Shown here: one piece after another, positions 1-11,700 of the stretch
Position numbering within the stretch: the first letter of the stretch is position 1
How the letters are laid out: every line of letters begins with the position of its first letter
Origin: Symsagittifera roscoffensis
Lineage: Eukaryota > Xenacoelomorpha > Acoela > Convolutidae
Assembly (NCBI RefSeq): GCF_963678635.1
Contig: NC_087069.1
Span: forward strand, 29,306,776-29,366,775
Length of the DNA stretch: 60,000 bases
Reading direction: 5' to 3'
Made by a program: the position numbers and the translations under genes
The notes under the pieces: model-generated
What the model was told of the DNA's origin: nothing
What the model saw: the letters and a program-made list of their open reading frames with translations, nothing else
Database searches by the model: none

Positions 1-1287
1 GAATCTAAAATGCTTGTATATCTTATTTTTGTTTTGCTGCCATACAACCTATTGTGCTTTCCTACTAATCATCACTAAGTTTAATTATTAAACGTTGATT
101 ATCATTCTCAAGTATTAATCATCCACAAGTCTGAACTTTAGCCTGCTCCAAAAACGTCAGCACTTCCTTCACTCTCTTTTGGGGTGAAAAATGTCTGATC
201 CTCATTTTAGTCATATAATTTTTCGGGGTTATGTGAAGTAGTGATATGATATACTATACTGCATAGCAGTGCTGTCACTCAACTTTATCGATGATAATTT
301 ACTCTGATGATCTCAATTAGTACCTGCCAAAAGCGATAAAGTTTCGGACATCCTTCCTTTTTCGTTAGCTTAATTTTATTTCAATTTCAAGAACTAGATT
401 AGCATGGTCAATATCTCCTAACGGCACCTCTAACTTAAATAACTTTCCTTTACATTAAAAGCAAACTTTTCAGTAGATATATTTGATGTAATCAACCTGG
501 CCAGAAGGTAGACAATTAAATCATCCGATACCCGAACAACCGGCAGAGAACAAAGACGCTACACAGCCACAGAATAGAAAGGCAAGATATTTAGAACTCC
601 AGATCTGATATATCAATTTAAAAATAGAGTTCAAAGCTCTACCTAGCAAAAAGCAAAGAGGACCAGACATTTTTTGCCCAGAAACATCCGAAAGAGAAAA
701 CCCTCACTGTCAACTTGGCACAATTTTAGAATTTGCTGAAGATATTTTTCGCTAAAAGAACAAACCTCGCGTATGGGCGCTTTAAAAACTTTTAAAGGCG
801 ACAAAAGCGTAAGACATTACACCGAAATTCTTACGTAAATGGCAAAAAACTGTAGTCTGAAAGAACTACAATCAAAATTGGCCAGGAAATTTTTTAATCA
901 AAATTATCAAAGGAGATACAGAAAAAACTCAAAATTTAATATTTAAGCCCTGATAACATATTAGCAAATGTATTTGCTACAATCCAAAACGTTAATGTAC
1001 AAAACAATCCGACCTTCAATATCTCAAAAAACCAAAATAAGTCGGAAATACGGTCAACTAATCAACAAAACCAATCTCTTTGTAAGTCTTGCAAAATGAA
1101 AAATTGTGAGATAATTGCGGTTGACAGAAACAGGTCGCAAAACACAAAGAGAGTGGAGGAAGCAGACAATTTCCATTAAATATCATCAAACAAAAAAATA
1201 ACAACCAACAGCAATTTCCTTTTCCAAAGTTTGGGGTCATTTACATGGACTTTGTTTAGATGAACTTAGAAGGGGAGGGTTCTCATG
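1..1287. other. AT-rich non-coding stretch, nothing recognised
   Basis: No open frame longer than chance and no family motif on either strand. This is sequence 3' of the SLC6 gene. Confidence 0.5.
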
Positions 1288-1672
1288 CTTGAAGGACCGA
1301 ATGCTTGAAAATTTTCAACCAATCAAAATCGCTAAGCGTTTCTATTGGCTGAATGCCTTTCTCACAAAATCGAAGTCAATCTTAACAAAAAATGTATAAC
1401 GTCAGTCGAAAATAATCGAAAATATTACAAATTGCGGGCTACAACCGCATTACTATTCAGATAATCATCAAGATTAATGAGTTCAAAATAATAAGAATTT
1501 TTCAGTCTTGAAAACTTATCTACCTATTATCTAATCGGTCAATAATAACACTAATGGCCTGGATTTATTTTCTTACTTTGAGATTTTCAAGATTTATTTT
1601 GAGATTTTGAATACTCAATTTTGATTGGCTGAAAGCAAGCTAAAATTAATTTCAAGCATTCGGTCCTTCAAG
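1288..1672. repeat. Putative MITE with 23-bp terminal inverted repeats
   Basis: The first 23 bases (1288-1310) are the exact reverse complement of the last 23 (1650-1672), core GGACCGAATGCTTGAAA. The match continues imperfectly inward through a shared CCAATCAAAAT block. The element is about 385 bp with no coding capacity. I could not identify a convincing target-site duplication, so the transposon superfamily is not assigned. Confidence 0.65.
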
Positions 1673-2488
1673 TCGGACGCCACCAAATTAGAATACTAGC
1701 AATTGATGGAGAATTTGACGTGAGCAAAACACGGAGCAAAAACAAAAACAAAATGAAGACTGCAGTATAGTACAAAGTTCAAGAAATTAAGCAAAAACTA
1801 GAGGAATCCTTGGGCGACAATAAAAATTTTGAGAGCGAACTCAAATTGACTCGGAAACAGAAAATATCTTTCTAACATGAGCTAAAAGTCCGAGCCCATT
1901 TTTCAACAAAAGAGCCGGTAGATCAAACTATTGGAGGAGCGTATCAAGATTTTGGAAGCAACATTTTCTTAGTTTTTCAACTTAGATTAGTTAGATTAGT
2001 CTACCAGAAGGTAGTATCCAGAAAACAACTTAAAGCTATTTCGGCTTATTCCGATTGATATGTAAAGAAATTCAGCCAGTTTTTCTCACTGTCGAGTAAA
2101 AGTGTCAAAACGATTAAGTGACATGACCAGTAATCTATTTGAAATATAATCGTAAACTAAGCCAGCTGAAAAACTCAATTTTTGATTTCAAAATCTGGGA
2201 GTTCTGAGAACGCCTCTCATCTCAAACTTAGAACAAACAATGAGAAAAACAACGGATTTCTGGTGCGTTAAGTTTGAAGATACGTGCACTTCAGAGGGTA
2301 GACGGATCATTTTGGGCTCTGCCCTCATAAGAGTTATCTTGCGAGCATTGAGCGAACGATTTAAATAGCGAACAGCGTAGATAAAATGAAATATGAATTT
2401 GGATAATTTTTTCTGTATAAAATTTGAATATGTTGTATAATTCATAAGCATCGACAATTTGAAATAATTTCACAATTTTTATAGGCAA
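1673..2488. other. Non-coding flank 3' of the SLC6 gene
   Basis: AT-rich with only short chance open frames. The overlapping minus frames at 2188-2506 lie beyond the stop and poly(A) signal of the transporter and show no family motif. Confidence 0.5.
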
Positions 2489-2494
2489 TTTATT
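2489..2494 (-). promoter_or_regulatory. AATAAA polyadenylation signal of the SLC6 gene
   Basis: AATAAA on the minus strand, about 35 nt after the stop codon. A second AATAAA overlaps the stop itself (2524-2529) but is too close to be the likely signal. Confidence 0.5.
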
Positions 2495-2527
2495 TAATAT
2501 TTTCATTGAAAAAAATTAACAATTTTA

Positions 2528-2730
2528 TTATAAGATTGGATGAGATCCGTCTGATACGTATTTGTAGCCCAACTTCTCTGCAATTAACTTGTTATTCATT
2601 GCTCTGTCTTCAAGGTCAGCTGGCCCCCAATCCTCACTGGGTTGGAGGTTGATCATAACTCTGCTCCACACTGATTCTCCTTTCGTAGTCCACACTTTGT
2701 AGATTGCATAGGCCGGTATAGGAAGTATTT
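2528..2730 (-). CDS. SLC6 exon 8 (end of TM12, C-terminal tail)
   Basis: Residues 546-612. The acceptor TTTCTAG just upstream of ATACTTCC was chosen because it alone restores phase and gives the family spacing between PWW and [10 protein letters not shown]. Starting at the upstream ATG (2770) would add about six residues and break phase. The tail is hydrophilic and ends in SHPIL followed by TAA. Confidence 0.9.
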
Positions 2731-5700
2731 CTAGAAACATTGGCAACTTGATAAAAGTTTGAGATGGCATGCTTCATTAATTTGAAACCATAGCAAGAGT
2801 GATACAAATTGAAACGTCGAAGTTGGACTTCAACTGAATTAGGTGGCTCAATTCGAAATTTAATATTATCAGGTTTCTTGAAATCTGCGTTTTTTGTAGA
2901 AAAAAAACAAACTATACAAAACTATCTCTCCCCTGTGGCTCAGCTCTCTTCTGGGGTAAAAACACACCTCCGAATGTGAAACAGAAAAAAACAAGGGCTG
3001 TACTTTTATCACAAAATCTCCCGACCATTCTAAGCGTTGCTTTGATGAAAGGAACACCAATAAAAATGACTTTTTGACACTGGAGGAACTCGCTTCAAGA
3101 ATTAGATCTGTTTATTAGCTTATAAAAACGTATAAATCAACTTGCATTTAGTGATTTTAATGTCCTAAATCAAAACGAGTCATCGCCAGATTGTTCTAAA
3201 ATGCTCTGAAAAGCAAGCAAAGATTCAGAACTTTTTCTCGACACCCAGAAACCACGCAAATTGAAGCTTGAATGACGAATGGAAGGGTTTTTATCTGATA
3301 TCAGACGTTTATTTGCGGTACCTGGAACTAGAAGGAAAAAAACAGAACTAAGTCCGCACTTTCTCTTTCAGTGGATATAAACAAACGTTCTCTAGATCAA
3401 ACGTTTTTAATGATTTGACTTACAATCCAGTGATAAGCTCATCCCGATTGCACTTTATTACGTGCCAACAAAAAAAAACCTTTCAAACACCAATGTATCA
3501 TATCAATTAGGTTCAAAAAATTGAAACCTCAATGACTCATCAACCCTCCCACTCGAATTAAAGCAGAGTAATTGCATCTCCTACCGAGTAGCATGACTGT
3601 GAGTCCAAAGATAGACGCCCACCATGGGAACTGGTAGTGGCCTAGAGTGACGTCACTGTACCCGACTAGGTTGTAGGCGAAGAGAGACAGGATGATGGCG
3701 GGAGACACGAACATCCAACACACCTGTTCATCAATCATAAGCGCAATCATTGAAATAAACTAATAATAGATAGTGCTAACTCCTTATGCATTGGAAAAAT
3801 TAGCAGAAAGTCTTAACTTTTTTTAAAATTCTCGATCTTGTCTCCAGGTGTGGTTGTAATGGCATTTGTTTTTCAGCAGATTACAACAGTAAAATATCAA
3901 TCGTCAGAAATGCCAGCTAGGGGTGTGAAAAAATTAATAATCCGCAAATTATATTAAGCACATTTGCTCATAACAAAGTTTTGCTTGCTAAAAAATTTTG
4001 ATCATTTTACTGGAATTTTTACTCCTGCTGAATAGGTAAGATTACGTATGAGGAAAAACAAGCGAGCAAAAAACTATCATATATTACAAAAGGTGGGAGA
4101 TTCAAGTTAAATGGTTGGATCGCTCTTTGTAATACTTCGAACAGGATTTGTAATCTATTTCAAAGCCGATTTTTTGGCAAGAGATGTAAAAATTTGATTT
4201 GAAGCCATGCGAAATGTTGTTCAAAAAATCAAATTTTATACTTCTTTTGACAAAAAATTGGCTTTGAAATAAATTTCAAACACTGTTCGATAAATAAAAA
4301 TGAGCGATTTAGCCAATTATCTTGAATTTGCCACCTATTGTTTTATATCACCTTGGTAGCATGTTCAAGTTATTAAAAATGAAAGGACTATATTATGCAC
4401 AAGATTTCTTAAATTTAATACTTGTACTAGTCGGTTGTACTACTTGTAAAGTTACCACCTATTGTAACATATCACCCAAAATAATAGTTAAAAAGATTTA
4501 AGACCTGTAAACAATAGATCAAAAGAGGGAGACAGGATCAAGACGAAATCGGACATAGATCCAGAATATTACACAAAAACTTTTGACTACTAGACAAGTT
4601 GCCAAAATGTAGAAACTTGAAGAAACTTGAGAATTGTAGACAAAGCAAAAGACGGACACAATTAAATGTACATAAACAAAATACCAGGCAACAAAAATTG
4701 ATAGCTTGAAGTCAAATCTGTTTACAGGGTGTTTTCAAAAACGTTTTTATGAATCTACTCTCATTTCACAGTTGTTTGCACTATTGAAGCCATTATTTTC
4801 GCAATAGGCAACAAACATTTTCTGGCTTCTGATGATACCAATTTTTTTATTGGATTGATATTAGTTCACTATCTGTTCGCGATTTATCGAATTTTCACTG
4901 CATTTTGTGCTGATTCAAAATAAACGGATAAAAAACTTGACATTGGTAAAACTAATTGACAATATTAAGACTAATGACTAATCGATTAGTTTTGGACAAA
5001 AACTGATTATTACACAAACTACGAAGAAAATTACGAGAATTTTTATAATGTAATTTATTTTCATGATTGACAAAAAACAATCCACTATAAAGAATGATGT
5101 TATCACATTTTGGCGATTTTTTCTACTATTGCAAAATTATTCGGTTTAATTGTCCAAACACTTCTGAAAAAAAATCGTGTTTTGGAAAACACACTTTATA
5201 TATTTTTTTAATTTAAAAAATACACACGTATCTATATGTTCTAGAGGCCAACCTGGATTGTAGTATTACAAATCAACTTTTGTATATTTTTGAATAAGAA
5301 CAATATTATCCAGAAAAGTTTTCAGGCCCCGGTTTTTCTGTTTATTGGTGAGAAAGTAAGAGGTGACAAGTTAAGCAATTCTAAGTAGTGATTGATCATG
5401 AATATCTTGAAAACACAAAAACTAATAACTTTCTATGCCAAACACTTACATGGCACTTTCAAAACTATACCATTTTGATTCCAGGTAAAACTTTCCCCGT
5501 TTCTTGAGATGAAATCAGGAATACGGATAAAAATTTGAAGAATTCCATCGTAAGTTTTTATTCAATTGAGCGTTTTCCAGATAAATTCGAACAGCAGCAG
5601 CTAATGTCAATCAAAACAAACATAAATTATCCCTAAGATAAAAATTTTTATTGCCTAGTCATTCCAAATTTTACTACCTTTCCTTAATGAGGTTGCTTGA

Positions 5701-8700
5701 ATGATAATCGATACATGGATTATCATGGTATGTCTGCATGAAAGTCTAAAATTATTGATTATCATGGATTTTTCATCGATCAAAACAAATTAATCATTTT
5801 AAACCATTATAATTGATTATTTCGGATTATAACAGATATCTGAGGATTAAAATCGATCATAATAGATCATAAAGCGTTATAATCGATTTTAATGCATTTT
5901 ATGTTTTCTGAGCAAGAGCCTGATTTTTCAAAAAAATTTCAGTTGAAGATTCCAAACTTGACGTTGTAAATGGTTTTTGTAAAAGTATTCTACGGGGTGT
6001 TTCTAAAACTTGTTTTTTATAAATCCTCTCTCAATTCCCAAACACTTTGCTGGTTGAATTGGCTTTTTTGCAGTAGGCAGCAAAAATTGCCAAAGTCTGA
6101 TGATATTTTTCATTAAGTTGGGTTGTTTTTGGTTGACGCATGTTCCCACAATTTATTGGGTTTTTACTGCATTTTGTGCTGAAGAGGCGACAAAGTGCTT
6201 TAATTAAAACAACCGGATGGAATGGGTTTAAATACTCGTTTTTCTCAAGTATGGTTTGGCCGAATAAAGATGAGAACAAAACTTATTTGAATTTTTATCA
6301 AATTTTTTTGTATCGATATCTTCAAGCTGGTTAAAAACTTTGGTACAAGTTTGTTTTCTGGAAGTCAAAACTTATCTAGAAAAATATCACTTCTAGAAAA
6401 AGTTACTTCACTCTGTTAGAATGTCGAAATATGAAGTTGTTGAACCAAAAAAAATTGTCAGCTACTTTACGGCCAGTAACAATTCCCCAAAAGTTCAGTT
6501 TTTTGGCTCTTTCAACGACAGCCTTTTCTGACAGAACAACCGTTACAATTTTAATACAGGGTTTTGGGCGCTAATAAAAACTTCTTTGGCGCGCCCTCTT
6601 TCCCTCCTACACGTTTCAATTTTATCTTCGAAAATTTAGTTTATAGTTGTCATAATGCAAGGAACACATTCGTGCTTTTAACTCTCAGCCGAAGTTCATT
6701 TACCCACAATAGCATATAAAAGTACAGAAAACTTGAAAATATTTGAGTGGCGGGAAGTGGAAAAGATGAATCAATTGGAGAGGCGAGCGCAGTCCAAAAA
6801 ATGCGTTTTTTGAATAAGACTTTGCAAAAAAAGCTCAAATCAGCATAGCTTAAAACTTAAGGAGCTCAAAATTTCAAATTGTTCGATCTGAAAAAAGGAC
6901 AATATATTTCAATTGTTTTGGCAAAAAATCCTGTTACTGTTAATGATCATGATTCAGTTGCAAAGGAATTTGATATGGAACGTCTTTTTCAACTACTAAG
7001 CATTTTATTCTGATTAAACTCCCGTGCAATGAAACTTCCTTTTTTATAAACGCAATTATTTGTAATCTTTTCGGTATTGTCAATACATCTTTAATCTAAT
7101 TAATAAGCGGTTGAAAATATTCACCAACCCTGATGAGAGAACCAAATTTGAACTTCTGGAGTCGAACCAGAAATTAAAATGACTTTGATGGAAACTTTTT
7201 ATATTATAAACTGTGACTTTTTAAAGTCACAGTTTCTAATTTCACTTTGTAACTTTTTAATTTAGAAATGCGAGCGGGTTGGCTAAAACAGAATGAGTTT
7301 TCAGTAGAATAGGACTGACAGATTGGTTACCTTCCAGTAGATATTGACAGGTTTGCCAGTCATGGTCTGGATGTCGAGTGAGAATCTCTTCACCCCGTAC
7401 ACATATGCCACTAGCATAGACTGGAGGGACTGGATGAGGAAGATAGGGTAGAGAGCCACGTACCAGTCCAGCAGGAAGAACCAGTAGAAACCTGCCGACG
7501 GAACAGAATGAATGTCGTTACAAGCAGCACAGATTTCGCTAGGGGCTCGAATCTTCTAAAGCAGTTCTTTTTGCATATTACCCCCCCCCCCACAATCCGC
7601 CCCTGATCCCAACTATCATCTTTATACTATCATCATGAAAAGCTATCTCAACTCATCATCTTGATTGTTCATAAAATGATTAGTTCTTCGGGTGATTATG
7701 ATTTTAAAAATATTTTTATTAATGAGCAAACTAATAATGGCCTTAGAACTGCGGTGACTGCTATTTTTTCTCTTATTTCTCTCTCATTTCAACTAGGGGT
7801 GGATCTAGGACTTTCGAGGGTGTCGTGAGGCCACCTTCGGTACCTCGTTACTTACTTTTTCTTTTGCAGTCTTACTGCAGTTTGATGTTAATTTCACTAA
7901 TCAAGGTCATTGTGCTCACCTACACAAAATACCACGCTGTGCTTATTCATTATTTTTTGCTATCTACATTGTTTGCTAGATGTTCCTTATTCAATTCATT
8001 CTAATGATCATTAGGGATTAATTTCCTAACTTAAAAAATATATTTGAAACTAAGCAACAAAGTTGATTCAAGAAACCAATTATTCTATCCGATAAACAAT
8101 TTAATTACTGTTCAACAACCAAGTTTTCACTCTAAAACCTCGGCAAATCTCATGGCGCAGCCAGCAGTTCCTGTGAACGACGACTGGACTGACCTGTTAG
8201 GCATTTCCCCTTTCAGGGCGAAAGCTTCTATTAACCCGCCATTTTTGTGGGAATTGTGGATTGGTCAATTTTTCTTGGCCGCTGGCTTGAAAGATAATAT
8301 CAATCCTCACGATCTTCTTGTCGAACCCGCAGAGGTTCTTGATGAACCTCCTCCAAGACCTGAGACAATTGCCGACGGCGAAGATGCTGGAGCAGCGGAC
8401 GCTCGAAGACAGAGGGATCAAGCGGCAGTTCAAAGAGTTAATGAACTAAACATCGAGAGGAAGAGAAAAGGTCCTCGGATCAGTCAGAATTGGTTTTACC
8501 ACAAAACTGAAGCTCGTATGAAGTCTCGGTTGTTCTTCGCTTTGGGGAACGAAGGGAAGAGACGTTTTGCTGACTCTTTTCCTCATACGGACATCAGTAA
8601 TATTCCTTTTCAGGAATTTCATAATGGCTGTGAGACGTTATTCAAGGTCGAACAAGAGTAAACGGCTGAGCGTATCAAATTGTATAACACGGTTTTCAAG

Positions 8701-11700
8701 CTCAAAATGACACTTTCTCGTCATTTTACGCTCGTCTGCGCGCCCAAGTAGCTCTGTGTAATTGGCCTCAGGCTCAAGAAAGTGAGACCTTGAAAGACCT
8801 CTTTATTGGACGAATTCGAGATATAGATGTTCAACAACAACTTATTAAGGCTAAGGCTGATCTTGATGGCACCTTCAAACTTGCACTAGAGTGCGAAAAG
8901 GGAGCGAATACGTCTGCTCAATTCCAAAGCTACTTCCTCATAATCAACATTCAAATGCTATCAAGGTTAATCAAGAACCTACTTTCTCCATTCAGTCGTG
9001 CAGAGGGAAAAGGAATTATCCTCAAAATCAAAACAATCAAAAAACCTCACAAAACAACCAAGAGAATAAGTCGTGCTACTTCTGTGTTAATGCTTTTAGT
9101 CGGGATCTCAAAAATCTTGTCCAGCTCGGGAAGTAACATGTAATCTTTGTCGGAAACGTGGTCATTTTGCGAAATGTTGCAACTCGTCAAAACGACGCGT
9201 CAATCTGGTTCAGAAAAATGAGGACGCTTCAGGTCCATCTATAGATTGTAATTTTATAGATGTTGAGCAGGACAGTGAGCCAGAACTTGGGATGTTACAA
9301 CTGGAATCCGCTGTCATGATAAATAGTATAGAAACCCTCAAGTCAAGCGGAGGGAAATCTAGGAGCCTCAGTATTCAATTGCCTTCCGGTCACAGTTTTT
9401 TCTATTCGACTGTCGACACAGGAAGCCCAGTCTCATTCCTGAATAAACGTACCTGTGATTTACTTTTGCAATGGAACCCATCAGTTGAGTTTCGCGATAT
9501 CACAAGATACCCTATTGATACCATATATGTTGGCTATAACAAGCAGCCCATTCGTCTACTTGGGTCGATTCAAATCCCGATTTCTTCTAGCGGCTGGAAG
9601 GTGGATAACGCTCAGTTCCTCATTTCGGAGAACCGAACTCGTAATTTTCTTGGATTGGATTTGCAGGAGCAACTGGGTGTTGTTACTACACAGATGAAGG
9701 CTGAATCAGTTCAGTTGCTGGAGACATGTTCCTCGGGTCCAATATCAGAGTATTGGAGCTCTTTCTTTGCAAAGAAATACGCCCATGAGTTCAGTCGTTT
9801 AGGTCGATCTGAACATCATAAAGTTTATACCAACTTCAAGTTCCCTTTGGTGCCACGTCAATTTAAAGGACGTAAAGTTCCCATTCATATTCAGGATAGG
9901 GTCGCAAGCGAGATAAAACTTCTGATGGAGCAAAAGCATATTGAAAAAATGGACAAGTGTACGACTGATTTCGTTATAGCACCAATTGTGCTAACCGCAA
10001 AAAAGGATGGCTGCATCAAACTGGCCCTTTAATGCTAAACCGGTGAATGCCCAGATCTGGAAAAACAAGTACCAGATGCCGAACATTCATGAACTCATTA
10101 ATTCCGCGGCACATATCATAACTAAAAATGTTCCTGGAAAAGTCTGGTTCACGTCCTTGGATTTGAAGTATGCATTTAGTCAGCTGCCATTGTCATCGCT
10201 AACTAGAAGTCACTGTACTTTTTAATATTTTGTGTGGCGAGGCTACGGGAACATACCGATTCAAGACTGGATTTTATGGGTTCACTGATATGCCTATAGA
10301 GTTTCAGAAGGCAATGGATTTTACCTTACAAGTGTTAGAAGGGGTCATTTGCTACCTTGATGACATTTTGATAATCACTAAAGGAGATGTCCGGGAACAT
10401 AACGCACTAGTTGAAAAGGTCATGCATAGACTCGATGTGGAAGGATGGGCTCTCAAACTGAGTAAGTGCGAACTCTCTGTTAACCAACTAATTTGGTCAG
10501 GGTATGACATAAATGAGGACAGTTACTCTCCTAAATTTGCAAAGATCGAGGCAATTCAATCACTCAAGCCTCCGCGAACTTTAAAACAACTCCGCTCATT
10601 CACGGGAACGTTAAGCCATTTACAAAGGTTTATTCCCGATTTACATACACACACTGTTCATTTCCGGGCATCTTTAAAATCCTGTAACAAACAGTCGTTT
10701 TTGTGGGGAGAGGAACAGAATAAGGCCTTTAACAACATAATCAAAATGATTGCAAAAATCCCGAGTCTTTATCTTTTCGATTCATCAAAGGGCTCAAGGG
10801 TAAAATGTGACGCTAGCCAAAATAGCTTAGGAGCTTGCTTCGAACAAAAAAATGAGCGGGGAGCATGGGCCCCAACTGCTTTTGCTTCGCGTTTTCTTAA
10901 CAATGCGGAGGCTAAATATAGTACCAACGAATTGGAGTTGTTGGCAATCGTTTGGGCCTGCGAACATTTCCGTACCTATCTGTTGGGTACACGTTTTCAA
11001 GTGTTGACTGATCACAAAGCTATCATATCGGAACAATATTAAATGAGAACTATAACAATACCTCGTATCAGTCTCGTCTTGCTCGTTGGGCAGATCGTTT
11101 GTTACCTTTTGATTTCGAGGTTATTCATGTCCCAGGGGTCACGGTGGGAATAATCGATTACTTATCTCGTTATCTTACGTTCCCAGAACGTGAGCCCTCT
11201 AAATATGATGAACTCTTCGTTGTTAAATCTATTGAGGATTTTCATCAGGTCCTCACTTTCATTAACTCTTATATTTCATCTCAATTGAGGGATATAAATT
11301 GTCTGCCACCGCAAGAGGGTGTTCAATTCCTGTCGCAGTATAATTGTGCGAATTACTTTTGTCACTCGCCGCTTGGGGGGGGGGGCGATGAGAATGTTAC
11401 TCAAAGTTCAACCATTAACAAGGGCATCACATCTTTTAACAAGCTTGGTGCGTATATGGCCCAATTTTGGACTAGAGCAGCTGTGGTTAATAACTGTGTA
11501 GTTATTGATAAAAAACTGGCCATTACCGAACCTCTTCGACAATCCGTGCTTACTCGTCTTCACCATTCTCACCCGGGACAAGAGGCTATGATGGCGGCCT
11601 TTGAACATCTCTGGTGGCCATTCATGAACCGTCAGATTATTGAAAAGTGCGAGAAGTGCTGTGAATGCACCTTGTTTGGTAAGAATTTTAAGCCAGCGAC

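Larger units (their letters stand above)
3724..7330. other. SLC6 intron 6 with inverted-repeat elements
   Basis: A 3.6 kb intron. It contains the hairpin element at 4079-4348, the dispersed repeat pair near 4.7 and 6.0 kb, a tract rich in GATTAT/ATAATC words (about 5.70-5.90 kb), and the perfect palindrome at 7208-7235. Confidence 0.7.

Noticed and set aside
7140-7175. Possible tRNA gene on the minus strand (T-arm-like TCTGGTTCGACTCCAGA)
   Set aside because: A good T-stem and loop and B-box can be drawn, but no A-box, anticodon arm or acceptor stem is found in the ~80 bp that should precede it.
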